A DNA stretch of 64,000 nt from DATHBD01 sp035296325. GTDB taxonomy: Bacteria; Actinomycetota; Actinomycetes; Mycobacteriales; Micromonosporaceae. Each line of letters opens with the position of its first letter. Position 1 is the stretch's first letter. The position numbers and the translations under genes are program-made. Under the pieces are notes generated by a model. The model had not been told where the DNA came from. It ran no database searches and was given only the letters and a program-made list of their open reading frames with translations. This document shows, in pieces, positions 42,184 to 51,582 of this stretch. Location of the stretch: NCBI GenBank assembly GCA_035296325.1, contig DATHBD010000081.1, positions 124,001 through 188,000 on the forward strand. Direction: 5' to 3'.

Positions 42184-43044
42184 TCAGCCGTGGCCGTACG
42201 GCTCGGGGCCCTCGGTGTCGTTGACCGAGCCGGGCGAGTGCGTCAGGGTGAGCGACTCGACCTCGCTGTCGTCGTACACGGTGGGCAGCTCCTCCACGAT
42301 GGTGATCTGCTCCACCAGCACCTCGGAGTGTGCTCCGCAGCCGTGGTCGACCGCGACCACCTGGCCGTCGTCCGGCGCGTACATGTTGCCGCACGCGCCG
42401 AAGGCCTGCCGCAACAGCCCGGCGAGCGGCAGGTAGAACCCGCAGGACCCGCAGCGCGCCCCGGCCGGTGCCGCCAGCGCGATCGGCGCATTCGGGCCCT
42501 GGTCACCGTCGTACCACCGCTGCGCCAACTCCAGACGACCGTCGCGGGACATCACCCGGGGGCGACCCAGACCGACCTCCCAGGCCACCTCCTCGACCGC
42601 CGGATCGTCGGAGAGCACGTAGCCCGGAGTGAGCCGGTCATCGTCGGGCGCGGTGGGCAGCAGATCGCCGACACCCAGGTCACCGGGCTGGAGCCGCTCG
42701 TTCCACGGCACCCACTCCGGCGGCAGCAACGCGCCCGGCCCCGGCAGCAGGGCGGTCTCGCACAGCGTCACGTGCTTGCTGCGCGACACCCGCGTGACTG
42801 TCACCGCCCAGCGCCAGCCGTGGTAGCCGGGCATGGCGCACTCGAACATGTGCGTCACCAGCCGCTCGCCCTCGGCCAGCGCCTCGACGTGGGCGCCGAT
42901 GTGGTCGTCGGGTGCCTCGATGCCCGCCCGCGCGAGGTCAACGGCGTCCGCGCAGACCTGGTCGAGCTTGGCCGCCCGGGTGCCCCGGGCGGCGGCACGG
43001 GCGGTGCGGGGCGCGGCGGTGCCGGGTGCGGCGGGCGAAGTCAC
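42184..43044 (-). CDS. DUF3027 protein
   Basis: 286 residues of the actinobacterial DUF3027 family, function unknown. Recognisable parts are the helical start LDQVCADAVDLARAGIE, GYHGWRWAVTVTR, PPEWVPWNERL and a Cys pair region CGSCGFYLPL then FGACGNMYAPDDG that may bind zinc. GTG 43044 is chosen because the protein family begins there; the frame to 43239 is shadow. Divergent from the MFS gene at 43157. Confidence 0.9.
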   Translation of the reverse strand: MTSPAAPGTAAPRTARAAARGTRAAKLDQVCADAVDLARAGIEAPDDHIGAHVEALAEGERLVTHMFECAMPGYHGWRWAVTVTRVSRSKHVTLCETALLPGPGALLPPEWVPWNERLQPGDLGVGDLLPTAPDDDRLTPGYVLSDDPAVEEVAWEVGLGRPRVMSRDGRLELAQRWYDGDQGPNAPIALAAPAGARCGSCGFYLPLAGLLRQAFGACGNMYAPDDGQVVAVDHGCGAHSEVLVEQITIVEELPTVYDDSEVESLTLTHSPGSVNDTEGPEPYGHG

Positions 43045-43156
43045 CCTGCCATTCTTGCTTATCACCCGGCCGGGAGGGCCGCCTGGGTGTGTCCACGTGG
43101 GCCGGACCCGGCAGTGCGGCCCCCCGGGGCTTCCCCCGATGCGCCAGGATGGGGGT

Positions 43157-44740
43157 ATGTCGGTGGTGCGTGCGCTCGGCCGTACCGCGGGCCTGGGTCT
43201 ACGGACCCTGGCCCTGCTGGCCGGTGGCGGTGTCCGCACGTCCCGCTACCTGGGCCGCGGAGTACTGCGGGTCCGCCGGCGCGGCGCCGGCGGCGAGACC
43301 GGCATGCTCCGCCTGCTCGACCTGCACGCCGCCTCCTGCGCCGGCGACACGCTTGTCGCGATCGGCCTGGTCGGCACCATCTTCTTCGCCGTGCCGGCCG
43401 GCGACGCGCGCGGGCGGGTGGCCCTGTACCTGCTGGTCACCATGGTCCCGTTCGCCATCCTGGCACCCGTTGTCGGCCCGGTGCTGGATCGCTTCCGACA
43501 CGGTCGGCGCTACGCCCTGGCCACCACGATGCTGGGGCGGGCGTTTCTGGCGTACATGATCTCCGAGCACGTCGGCGGGCTCACCCTCTACCCGGCGGCA
43601 TTCGGCATCCTATTGCTCTCCCGGGCGTACGGCGTCGCCCGCAGCGCGGCCGTGCCCCGACTGCTCCCCGAAGGACTCGGGCTCTCCGAGGCGGGCGCAC
43701 GGGCGTCGCTCTTCGGCACCGTCGCGGGCGGCCTGGTGGTGCCGGTGGGTCTGGCCGCGTCCACGTTCGGGTCCGCGTGGCCGCTGCGGATCTCGATGCT
43801 GGTTTTCGTGTACGGCATGATCACGGCGCTCCGACTGCCGCCCCGGGCCGACGCGGACCCGCCGGAGATGGTCCCCCGCCCGTTGCAGGCCCCGGGGCGC
43901 AAGGGCGTCAAGGTCCTCACCGGCCAGGTCGTGCTGACCACGCTGGCGGGCAGCGCGACCCTCCGCTTCCTGTACGGCTTCCTGGCGCTCTACCTCGCCT
44001 TCGCGATCCGGTCGGGCGAACTCGGCACCCGGGTGTTCTCGTGGAGCCTCTCGCCGCTTCAGGCGATCGGCGCGGTCGCCGCCGCGCTGGCGGTGGGATC
44101 CTTCGCGGCCACCGCCGTCGGGGCCAGGCTGCGGATCCGGCGCCCGGCCACGCTCCAGGCGACCGCGATCGTCACCGTGGCGATCGCCGCACTCGGCGCC
44201 GCGACAGCGCACTCCCTCGCGCCGGTCCTGCTGCTGTGCCTGGTCACCGCCGTGGCCAGCGGGCTGGCCAAGCTGGCGGTGGACGCGGTGATCCAGGAGC
44301 GGATCGACGAGCGGGTCCGGGCGAGTGCGTTCGCCCACTCCGAGACGGCGCTGATGCTCGCCTGGGTGGCCGGCGGCGCGCTCGGGCTGATCCCCTTCGG
44401 CGGGCGATGGGGCTTCTGGATCGCGGCGGCACTGATCGTGGCCGGTGCGGCCCGCGCGGTGATCGCTGCCATGGCGCCGCGTCGCCGCACCCGCCCGCCC
44501 GGCCCGGAGGAGCCGGCTGCCCCCGCACCACCCGCGGCGCACGCAGAGCCGCCGACCCGCCGCATGCCGGCTGAGGTGCCGGTGTCGCCGGCACCCGCCG
44601 GACCCGCGCCGGTCCCGCGCCCGCCCGTCGAGACCGAGGAAGCGCCGATCAACTCGCCGGGATTCCACCTGTACCGCCCGTCCGGCCTGGGCGTCACCCA
44701 GCCGACCGACGACCCTGACGACGGCACGGCGTCGCGATGA
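43157..44740 (+). CDS. MFS-fold membrane protein in menaquinone operon
   Basis: 527 residues: a short basic start, about twelve helices (residues ~50-440) and a ~75-residue Pro-rich cytoplasmic tail ending near FHLYRPSGLG. ATG 43157 directly follows a GGGGG stretch; the frame upstream to 42833 overlaps DUF3027 antisense and is not used. Its stop overlaps the mqnB start (ATGA), so it is co-translated with two menaquinone genes, but there is no evidence that it moves a pathway intermediate. Confidence 0.82.
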   Translation: MSVVRALGRTAGLGLRTLALLAGGGVRTSRYLGRGVLRVRRRGAGGETGMLRLLDLHAASCAGDTLVAIGLVGTIFFAVPAGDARGRVALYLLVTMVPFAILAPVVGPVLDRFRHGRRYALATTMLGRAFLAYMISEHVGGLTLYPAAFGILLLSRAYGVARSAAVPRLLPEGLGLSEAGARASLFGTVAGGLVVPVGLAASTFGSAWPLRISMLVFVYGMITALRLPPRADADPPEMVPRPLQAPGRKGVKVLTGQVVLTTLAGSATLRFLYGFLALYLAFAIRSGELGTRVFSWSLSPLQAIGAVAAALAVGSFAATAVGARLRIRRPATLQATAIVTVAIAALGAATAHSLAPVLLLCLVTAVASGLAKLAVDAVIQERIDERVRASAFAHSETALMLAWVAGGALGLIPFGGRWGFWIAAALIVAGAARAVIAAMAPRRRTRPPGPEEPAAPAPPAAHAEPPTRRMPAEVPVSPAPAGPAPVPRPPVETEEAPINSPGFHLYRPSGLGVTQPTDDPDDGTASR

Positions 44741-45471
44741 TCGCCGGGTGCCACCGCCTCCTGATCGTCACCGCAGTCCACGCAGAGGTCGTCGCCGTGG
44801 TCGACGGCCTGCGCGCGGCCGCTGGCCACCCGGACAGCGACGACATCAGCGACGGGGGCGACGGCACGGCCACCATCAAGATCGGCCGGCGCAACCGCAC
44901 GGCGACGCTGCTGAGTGGCGGCGTCGGCATGGCGGCGGCAGCCGCGACCACGGCGCGGGCGCTGGCGCTCGGCGATGCCCGGCGCATGCCGTACGACGCC
45001 GTGCTCAGCGTCGGCATCGGCGGCGGGATGGTGCACCGGGTCAGCGTGGGCGGCCTGGCGGTCGGCACCAGCACCGTCGCGGCCGACCTGGGAGCGGCAA
45101 GCCCGGACGGCTTCCTCGACCTTGATCAGCTCGGCTTCGGCGCCAGCAGCCTGACCTGCGACCCGACCCTCGTGGCGCGGCTGCGGAGCGCCCTGCCGGG
45201 CGCCGCCGCCGGCCCGATCCTGACGGTCAACACGGTGACCGGCACGGCCGACGGCACCGCCGAGGTGCTCGCGCGCCACCCCGACGCGGTGGCCGAGGCG
45301 ATGGAGGGCTTCGGCGTGGCCACCGCGGCCGGGCACGCCGGGGTGCCGTTCGCCGAGTTGCGGGCGGTGTCCAACCCGGTCGAGCCGCGGAACCGCGTCG
45401 CCTGGCGGATCCCGGCCGCCCTGGGCGCCCTGACCGCCGCGTTCGCGGCCCTGGCTACGGTGGGTACGTGA
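44737..45471 (+). CDS. mqnB: Futalosine hydrolase
   Basis: Cleaves futalosine (or its 6-amino form) to dehypoxanthine futalosine in the alternative menaquinone route, 244 residues of the nucleoside-phosphorylase fold. Blocks: LLIVTAVHAEVVAVV, SGGVGMAAAAATTARAL, SVGIGGGM, the active-site EAMEGFGVATAA and ELRAVSNPVEPRN. ATG 44737 overlaps the MFS stop; its own stop overlaps mqnD by 4 bp. Confidence 0.93.
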   Translation: MIAGCHRLLIVTAVHAEVVAVVDGLRAAAGHPDSDDISDGGDGTATIKIGRRNRTATLLSGGVGMAAAAATTARALALGDARRMPYDAVLSVGIGGGMVHRVSVGGLAVGTSTVAADLGAASPDGFLDLDQLGFGASSLTCDPTLVARLRSALPGAAAGPILTVNTVTGTADGTAEVLARHPDAVAEAMEGFGVATAAGHAGVPFAELRAVSNPVEPRNRVAWRIPAALGALTAAFAALATVGT

Positions 45472-46316
45472 CACCGTCCCAGCTGTCGATCGCCTTCTCG
45501 CCGTGCCCCAACGACACCTTCGTCTTCCACGCCCTGGTGCACGGCCGGGTGCCCGACGCGCCGCGGTTCGCCGTCACCTACGCCGACGTGGACGTGACCA
45601 ACACCGCCGCCCTGCTCGGCGAGTACGACCTGGTCAAGGTGAGCTACGCGGCCGTGCCGTGGCTGCTCGACCGGTACCGGCTGCTGCCCTGCGGCGGGGC
45701 ACTCGGCCGGGGCTGCGGACCGCTCATTCTGACCGCCGGCGCCGCCAGCCCGACCACGAGCCCGACCGGGGACCTGGCCGGCAAGACGATCGCGATCCCC
45801 GGTGAGCGGACCACGGCGTACCTGCTGATGCGCCTGTGGTCGGCGCAGGCGCCGCCGTCGCATGTGGAGGTTGTGCCGTTCGACCAGATCATGCCCGGGG
45901 TGGCGGCCGGGCGCTTCGACGCCGGCCTGGTGATCCACGAGGCGCGATTCACCTACCCGAGGTACGGCCTGCGCGCGATGGTCGACCTGGGCGAGTGGTG
46001 GGAGTCCGACACCGGGCTGCCCATCCCGCTGGGCGCGATCCTCGCCCGGCGGGACACCGTCGACGCCGACCGGGCGGCCGGGTGGATCCGGGCCTCGGTC
46101 CGCCACGCCTGGGCCAACCCCGCCGAGAGCCGGGAGTACGTCCTGGCACACGCCCAGGAGTTGGAGCCGGACGTGGTAGCCCGGCACATCGACCTGTACG
46201 TCAACGACTTCACCGAGCGCCTGGGCGACGACGGGTACGCCGCCGTGGAGGCGCTGCTGTCCCGGGCCGCCACCCATGGCCTGACGCCGCCGGTGCCGGC
46301 GTCGGCCCTGCGGTAG
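45468..46316 (+). CDS. mqnD: 1,4-dihydroxy-6-naphthoate synthase
   Basis: Converts cyclic dehypoxanthine futalosine to 1,4-dihydroxy-6-naphthoate, 282 residues with a periplasmic-binding-like fold. FSPCPNDTFVFHALVHG at the start, YDLVKVSYAA, PGERTTAYLLMRLW, DAGLVIHEARFTY with the catalytic-type His, and YVNDFTERLG are all typical. GTG start overlapping mqnB. Together with mqnB this shows the futalosine pathway; the other mqn genes are elsewhere. Confidence 0.94.
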   Translation: MTPSQLSIAFSPCPNDTFVFHALVHGRVPDAPRFAVTYADVDVTNTAALLGEYDLVKVSYAAVPWLLDRYRLLPCGGALGRGCGPLILTAGAASPTTSPTGDLAGKTIAIPGERTTAYLLMRLWSAQAPPSHVEVVPFDQIMPGVAAGRFDAGLVIHEARFTYPRYGLRAMVDLGEWWESDTGLPIPLGAILARRDTVDADRAAGWIRASVRHAWANPAESREYVLAHAQELEPDVVARHIDLYVNDFTERLGDDGYAAVEALLSRAATHGLTPPVPASALR

Positions 46317-46326
46317 CGGCCGGCGG

Positions 46327-46719
46327 TCAGATCTCCAGCTCGCTGGCTACCGCGTGGACGAGTTCGGCGACCATCCGGGCCGACTTCTTGTCGGGGAACC
46401 GGCCCCGACGCAGGTCCGGCTGCACCTTCGCCTCGAGCACCTTGATCATGTCTTCGATCAGGCCGTGCAGCTCCTCAGCCGGGCGCCGACGCAGCTCGAC
46501 CACCGACTGCGGGCTCTCCAGCAGCTTGACGGCGAGCGCCTGATGACCTTTGCGCCCCTCGACGACCCCGAACTCGACCCGCTGGCCGACCTTGATGTCG
46601 GCCACGCCGGTCGGCAGTGCCGCCTTGTGGACGAAGACGTCACCGCCGTCGTCCCTCGTGAGGAAACCGAAACCCTTCTCCGTGTCGTACCACTTGACCC
46701 GACCCGTTGGCACGCTCAC
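46327..46719 (-). CDS. Cold-shock-domain protein with C-terminal extension
   Basis: 130 residues. A cold-shock domain (about 1-68) with RNP1 KGFGFLT and RNP2 DVFVHK binds single-stranded nucleic acid. A further ~60-residue helical, charged extension (ELRRRPAEELHGLIEDMIKVLE) is twice the length of an ordinary Csp. GTG 46719 lies four bases after GGGGAG. Convergent with mqnD, 10 bp apart; upstream on the same strand is a HAD gene. Confidence 0.92.
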   Translation of the reverse strand: MSVPTGRVKWYDTEKGFGFLTRDDGGDVFVHKAALPTGVADIKVGQRVEFGVVEGRKGHQALAVKLLESPQSVVELRRRPAEELHGLIEDMIKVLEAKVQPDLRRGRFPDKKSARMVAELVHAVASELEI

Positions 46720-46769
46720 TCAGCTCCCCAGAAAGTTTGTCCCCGGCTGACCGGATCACCGCCTTCAGG

Positions 46770-47417
46770 CTAATCGGCGTGCGGCGGAGGTCCAACCGGG
46801 TTGCCGGCCGCTTCCCGGCGGTACCGATCCCACCACCGGGGGAACCGCTCCAGATCGGGGAGCACGACGCCCGCCCCGGCGGTTTCCAGGGCAGCGGCGT
46901 CACACGGCCCGGTCGCCACGCCCACGGCGGACGCCCCGGCGCTCACCGCGGCCCGCATGTCGGCCACGTGGTCACCGACATACACCGACGCGCCGAGATC
47001 CCGCAGCGCCTCCGCCTTGCCGCCGGCGAACACGTCGCCGACCAGGCTGTGCACCGCCAGGCCGGCGTGATCGAGGTGGAGGCGGGCCAGCGGTTCGTGC
47101 TTCGACGTGATCACGACGACCGAGCCACCGGCGTCGCGTACCGCCGCGATCGAACCGGCCGCGCCGGGCAGCGGGGTGGCCGGCGTGATGGCGTACCGCG
47201 GGTAGAGCGAGCGGTAGAGCGCCACGGCCTGATCCACCTCGTCGGCGGGGAACCAGTTCGCCAACTCGACGGCCAACGGAGGCCCCAGCCGGTTCACCAC
47301 GAGGTCCACGTCGACCGGCACGCCGGTCCGCGCGGTCAGCTCGCGGTACGTCGCCGCGATGCCGGCCCGCGTGTCCAGCAGCGTCATGTCCAGATCGAAG
47401 CCCACCACCAGCGTCAC
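46770..47417 (-). CDS. HAD-family hydrolase
   Basis: 215 residues with the haloacid-dehalogenase fold. Motif I DLDMTLLD carries the nucleophile Asp (residue 8), motif II is VVVITSK, the Lys is in FAGGKAEAL and motif III is VYVGDHVADMRAA. The cap is of the helical C1 type, so a small phosphate ester is the likely substrate (PGP/PhoE-like). GTG start; 50 bp upstream of the cold-shock gene and probably in one transcript. Confidence 0.9.
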   Translation of the reverse strand: MTLVVGFDLDMTLLDTRAGIAATYRELTARTGVPVDVDLVVNRLGPPLAVELANWFPADEVDQAVALYRSLYPRYAITPATPLPGAAGSIAAVRDAGGSVVVITSKHEPLARLHLDHAGLAVHSLVGDVFAGGKAEALRDLGASVYVGDHVADMRAAVSAGASAVGVATGPCDAAALETAGAGVVLPDLERFPRWWDRYRREAAGNPVGPPPHAD

Positions 47418-47494
47418 CGGCCGACCCTACCGCCTCGGCTGGACCGGCACGGGTCACCGGTTTGCCGCCCGGGCCGGCTAGCGTAGGACCCAGC

Positions 47495-49969
47495 ATGAGC
47501 ACGCGATTCGTTGACCACCTGCGCTCCCTGCCCGACGACGGGCTCGGCGCGCTCGTCCGGCTGCGCCCGGACCTGGTGATGCCGGTGCCGGCCGACATCA
47601 CCGCGCTCGCGGCGCGCGCCCAGTCCCGCCTGTCGGTGGCCCGCGCGCTCGAGCCGCTGGACCGGTTCACGCTGGAGATTCTGGACGCGCTGCGCTTCGC
47701 CCGCACCGCGGAGGGCACCGTCGCCACCGACGCCGTGCTGGCCATGACAGCCCCGGGCGGCGTCGACCCGGCCCGGGTCCGCGCCGCCGTCAACAGCCTC
47801 CGGGCGCGATTCGTGGCGTACGGCCCCGAGCACGCGCTGCGCCTGGTCGCCGCCGTCGACGAGGTGTGCTCGCCGTACCCGGCCGGGCTGGGCCGCCCGG
47901 CCGCCGAGCTCGGCGACCCCGCGACAGCCGCGCTCGTGGCCGATGCAGCCGGCCTACGCCGCACCGTCCTGGCCGCACCGCCGGCCGCCCGGGCGGTGCT
48001 GGACCGGCTGGCAGCCGGGCCTCCGGTCGGGGCGGTCGCGCCGACCAGTCTGGCGCCGGACGCGGACTCCCCGGTGCGCTGGCTGGTGGAACGGCACCTG
48101 CTGGTGGCCACCTCGACCGACGCGGTCGAACTGCCCCGCGAGGTCGCCCTGGTGCTGCGCCGGGACACCGGCCCGGTCGGTCAACTGCACCCCTCCCCAC
48201 CAGCGCTCGAGCCGCCGATGCGCGACCAGGCGGCGGCGGACCGCGCCGGCGCCGGCCAGGCGATGGAGGCGGTACGCCATACCGAGGCGCTGCTCGAGGC
48301 GCTCAGCGCGGAGCCCGCCACGGTTCTGCGCACCGGCGGCCTCGGGGTCCGTGACCTGCGCCGACTGGCCCGCTCGGCCGGCCTGGAGCCGGCGGGAGCG
48401 GGCACCCTGATCGAGGTGGCGGCCGCCGCCGGCCTGCTCGCCGACAGCTCGTGGGACTCGGCGGACGCGTTGTTCCTGCCCACCGCCGGGTACGACGCCT
48501 GGCGGGTCAGCGGCATCGCGGTGCGGTGGACCCGGCTGGCGCACGGGTGGCTGGCGATGAGCCGGGCGCCGTCGCTGATCGGCGAGCGCGACGACCGGGA
48601 CCGGGTCATCGGTCCGCTCTCGCCGGAGGTCGAGCGCAGTGCAGCGCCGGCACAGCGGCGCGCGGCCCTGGCCGTCCTGGCCGGCCTGCCGCCGGGATCG
48701 GCGCCTACGGCGGACGAGGTGGCCGCCGTGCTGGCCTGGCGGGCACCGAGGCGGGCCAGCCGTTCGTCCACAAGCGGCGTGCAGGCGGCGCTGTCCGAGG
48801 CCGCCCTGCTCGGGTTGACCGGGAGCGGCGCGCTCACCGGCTTCGGCCGGCTGCTGCTCGACGAGGCCGCCGAGCGGGTGCCCGGCGAACCGGGGTTCGG
48901 GGAACCTGGCTTCGACGACACCGGGTCCGGTGACACCGGCGGCCCAGCCTCGCGCGGCCGGGCCGGCGGAGACCCGGGGACCGACGACCCGTTGGGCGTA
49001 CGGGCGCCGGAGGGCAGGCAGCCGCCCCGATCGGCCAGCGCACTCGACGCCCTGCTGCCCGGTCCGGTAGACCACGTGCTGGTCCAGGCCGACCTCACCA
49101 TCATCGTGCCGGGTCCACCGGAGCCGGTGCTCAGCGCCGAGTTGGAGGTTGTGGCCGAGGCGGAGTCGCCGAGCGTCCACCGGGTCACGCCGGAGTCCGT
49201 CCGCCGGGCACTGGACACCGGCTACGCCGCGAGCGACCTGCACAGCCTCTTCGCCCGGCGGTCGCGCACGCCGGTGCCGCAGTCGCTGACCTACCTTGTC
49301 GACGATGTCGCGCGCCGCCACGGCGGGCTGCGGGTCGGTGCCGCCGGTGGCTATCTCCGCAGCGACGACGAGGCGCTGATGGCCGAGGTCCTCGCGGATC
49401 GCCGGCTCGCCGCGCTGTCGCTGCGCCGGCTCGCCCCCACCGTCCTCGCCACCCCGTACGCCGTGGCCCGCCTGCTCGGGGCGCTCCGCGAGGCCGGGTA
49501 CGCGCCGGTGCAGGAGGACGCCACCGGCGCCACCGTGCTGTCCCGGCCGAAGACCCGTCGGGCCGGCGCGCGGCCGTCCATCCCGACCCGCCGACTCGAT
49601 GATCCGTTCGCCATGCCCCGGCTGAGCGCGGCGCGGCTGGCCGGCGTGATCGAACAGATCCGCAGAGGCGACGCCGCGGCACGGGCCGCCCAGCGGATGC
49701 CCGCAACGGTGCGGGGCGGCGTCAACGGCAGCGCCGTCGGCGGGACGCAGCAGCACACCCAGGCGCTGTCCGTGCTGCAGCAGGCCATGCGGGACCGCGC
49801 GATGGTCTGGGTCGGTTACGTCGACGCGCATGGCTCAGCCGCGTCCCGCCTGGTGCGCCCGGTGTCGATGAGCGGCGGTTATCTGCGCGCCGAGGACGAT
49901 CGGACCGAAATGGTGCACACCTTCGCGCTGCACCGGATCACCGCAGCGGTGATCGACGGCGCTGACTAA
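47495..49969 (+). CDS. Helicase-associated (XPB/Ssl2 N-domain) protein with WYL-like end
   Basis: 824 residues, no catalytic helicase motifs. Winged-helix-like Ala/Leu-rich segments fill the first half. The Helicase_C_3/XPB-N-type domain covers about 500-640 (LLPGPVDHVLVQADLTIIVPG, VTPESVRRALDTGYAASDL), and the last ~70 residues look like a WYL domain (VWVGYVDAHGSAASRLVRPV, YLRAEDDRTEMVHTFALHRI). A disordered Gly/Asp-rich insert lies near 470-510. ATG 47495 is ten bases after a TAGCGT element. The XPB-type helicase is two genes downstream, so a joint DNA-repair role is likely but inferred. Confidence 0.87.
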   Translation: MSTRFVDHLRSLPDDGLGALVRLRPDLVMPVPADITALAARAQSRLSVARALEPLDRFTLEILDALRFARTAEGTVATDAVLAMTAPGGVDPARVRAAVNSLRARFVAYGPEHALRLVAAVDEVCSPYPAGLGRPAAELGDPATAALVADAAGLRRTVLAAPPAARAVLDRLAAGPPVGAVAPTSLAPDADSPVRWLVERHLLVATSTDAVELPREVALVLRRDTGPVGQLHPSPPALEPPMRDQAAADRAGAGQAMEAVRHTEALLEALSAEPATVLRTGGLGVRDLRRLARSAGLEPAGAGTLIEVAAAAGLLADSSWDSADALFLPTAGYDAWRVSGIAVRWTRLAHGWLAMSRAPSLIGERDDRDRVIGPLSPEVERSAAPAQRRAALAVLAGLPPGSAPTADEVAAVLAWRAPRRASRSSTSGVQAALSEAALLGLTGSGALTGFGRLLLDEAAERVPGEPGFGEPGFDDTGSGDTGGPASRGRAGGDPGTDDPLGVRAPEGRQPPRSASALDALLPGPVDHVLVQADLTIIVPGPPEPVLSAELEVVAEAESPSVHRVTPESVRRALDTGYAASDLHSLFARRSRTPVPQSLTYLVDDVARRHGGLRVGAAGGYLRSDDEALMAEVLADRRLAALSLRRLAPTVLATPYAVARLLGALREAGYAPVQEDATGATVLSRPKTRRAGARPSIPTRRLDDPFAMPRLSAARLAGVIEQIRRGDAAARAAQRMPATVRGGVNGSAVGGTQQHTQALSVLQQAMRDRAMVWVGYVDAHGSAASRLVRPVSMSGGYLRAEDDRTEMVHTFALHRITAAVIDGAD

Positions 49970-50048
49970 GCCTGATTCGGGTGGTAGGTTCGCGCGCGGC
50001 GTTGCTTTCCCCGCAGGGCCACGGACCGTCCAGCCGAGGGAGGACTGC

Positions 50049-50759
50049 GTGTCGGAGGTTGAAGGCGACACCGGGTTGCAGAGCGACGTCCTGGAGGATC
50101 TGGAGGACGCCCGCAACTACCGCCGGTGGCTGGTCGACCTGGCCCTGCCGTACCTGGGGGACGACCCGCTCGAGGTCGGTAGCGGCCTTGGAAACTATGC
50201 CGCCGAGTGGGCGAGAGCCGGTGTCCCGCGGCTGACCGCGAGCGAGGCCGACCCGGGCCGGCTCGCCGGGCTGCGCGAGCGGTTCGCCGGCGACCCGGTG
50301 GTCCGGGTACGCGAGCTGGCGGTGCCGATCGAGGAGACGGCGGAGCACTCAGCCGTCGTGGCGTACAACGTGCTGGAGCACATCCCGGACGACCACGGGG
50401 CGCTGCGGGCCTTCGCCGGTCTGCTGCGACCCGGCGGTGCGGTGATCCTCATCGTGCCCGCGTTCCCCAGTGCGATGAGTCAGTTCGACCTGGCCATCGG
50501 CCATCAGCGTCGCTACCGCCGGGCCTCCCTGCAGGCGGCCGTGAAGCAGGCCGGGCTCACCGTCGAGGTGCTGCGGCACGTCAACTCCGTTGGCCTGCTC
50601 GGTTGGTACGTCATGGTCAAGGCACTCAAGGGCCGGCCCAAGGCAGGCGTGCCGCTCACCGTGTACGACCGCGGCGTCGTGCCGGTGCTGCGCCGGGTTG
50701 AAGCGCGCGTGACCCCACCGTTCGGGCAGTCGCTGCTGGTGGTCGCGCGCAAGACCTGA
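50049..50759 (+). CDS. Class I SAM-dependent methyltransferase
   Basis: 236 residues. Motif I is LEVGSGLGNYAAEWA (about 41-55), motif II has TASEADPGRLAGLRE, and VVAYNVLEHIPDDHGALRAF plus LLRPGGAVILIVPAF are the later Rossmann strands of small-molecule methyltransferases. Substrate unknown. GTG 50049 has GGGAGG five bases upstream. It lies between the helicase-associated gene and the XPB helicase but shows no sequence link to repair. Confidence 0.88.
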   Translation: MSEVEGDTGLQSDVLEDLEDARNYRRWLVDLALPYLGDDPLEVGSGLGNYAAEWARAGVPRLTASEADPGRLAGLRERFAGDPVVRVRELAVPIEETAEHSAVVAYNVLEHIPDDHGALRAFAGLLRPGGAVILIVPAFPSAMSQFDLAIGHQRRYRRASLQAAVKQAGLTVEVLRHVNSVGLLGWYVMVKALKGRPKAGVPLTVYDRGVVPVLRRVEARVTPPFGQSLLVVARKT

Positions 50760-50775
50760 CGGCAGGTGGTCGGGC

Positions 50776-51087
50776 TCAGCGGTTGCCGCGCACCGCGCCG
50801 AACGCGGAGGCCAGGACCCCGAGCAGCAGCGCACCGCCCACCGCCTCGCCGACGGCGTCCACGACCGGGCTGTTGAACACCGCCCAGGAAACGCCGAACC
50901 AGGCGACCGCCAGCAGGGCCAGGGTGATCAGGCCGATCAGCGCGAGCCGGGTCATCGGCGCCGGCGCATCGACATCGGCCGGCATCCGGGCGCTCCGATG
51001 GTCCAGGCCGCGTCCGTCGATGCCCGCCCCGGCGGCCGACGTTCTGTCGTCCACAGTAGACTGGTCGACGCTCTCCGGCTCGCTCAC
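50776..51087 (-). CDS. Small two-helix membrane protein
   Basis: 103 residues, unknown function. A disordered acidic start (about 1-42) precedes two helices (about 46-68 and 78-98), LALIGLITLALLAVAWFGVSW and VGGALLLGVLASAFGAV. GTG 51087 start. Convergent with the methyltransferase gene, 16 bp away. Confidence 0.7.
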   Translation of the reverse strand: MSEPESVDQSTVDDRTSAAGAGIDGRGLDHRSARMPADVDAPAPMTRLALIGLITLALLAVAWFGVSWAVFNSPVVDAVGEAVGGALLLGVLASAFGAVRGNR

Positions 51088-51582
51088 GTTGGCAGCGTAG
51101 CGCTCGCGCGCCCGCTGTTCGAGCCATGTTGATGCCGCACCGGCGTCCCGCCCCGTGCCTCCGCCGGCCGTCGCGGTATCGGCGGCACAGTGCTGGCCGG
51201 CGCGGGCACAGTGCTGGCCGGCGCGGGGGGACGCGCCCGCCCCCGATCCGATGCCACCGCCGAAGCCCCGGCCGCATGATGACCATGCGCGCGACCGTGA
51301 CCCGGCGCGAACGCGTACGCCCCGACGCCGCCAGCACGGCCGCCCATCAACAGCCGTACTTCATAGACGCCACACTGCAGGTAAGCGGTTGCGTATGGGG
51401 AGTGAGATTTTGGTCGGGTTTCAGACATGAGGCGCCCGTCACACCATTCGCCGCACTCGGCGGGCCCTGCGCCAGTCGCATCGCACCGATAAGGACCATT
51501 CTGTCGGTATCGTTCGCCGGACGTCGGACCTGGCCTGACCGCCGTGCCACACTGGAGCGTTCACACAAGTCTGGGGATGCTC
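51088..51582. other. Intergenic region before the XPB helicase
   Basis: About 495 bp between divergent genes. It holds two adjacent identical 21-bp copies beginning CACAGTGCTGGCC (51186-51206 and 51207-51227) and an AT-richer stretch near 51380-51420 that may hold the helicase promoter. No gene was recognised. Confidence 0.5.
51186..51227. repeat. Perfect 2 x 21-bp tandem duplication
   Basis: Two identical 21-bp units (CACAGTGCTGGCCGGCGCGG plus G) stand head to tail in non-coding sequence, 356 bp before the XPB start. Confidence 0.85.
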
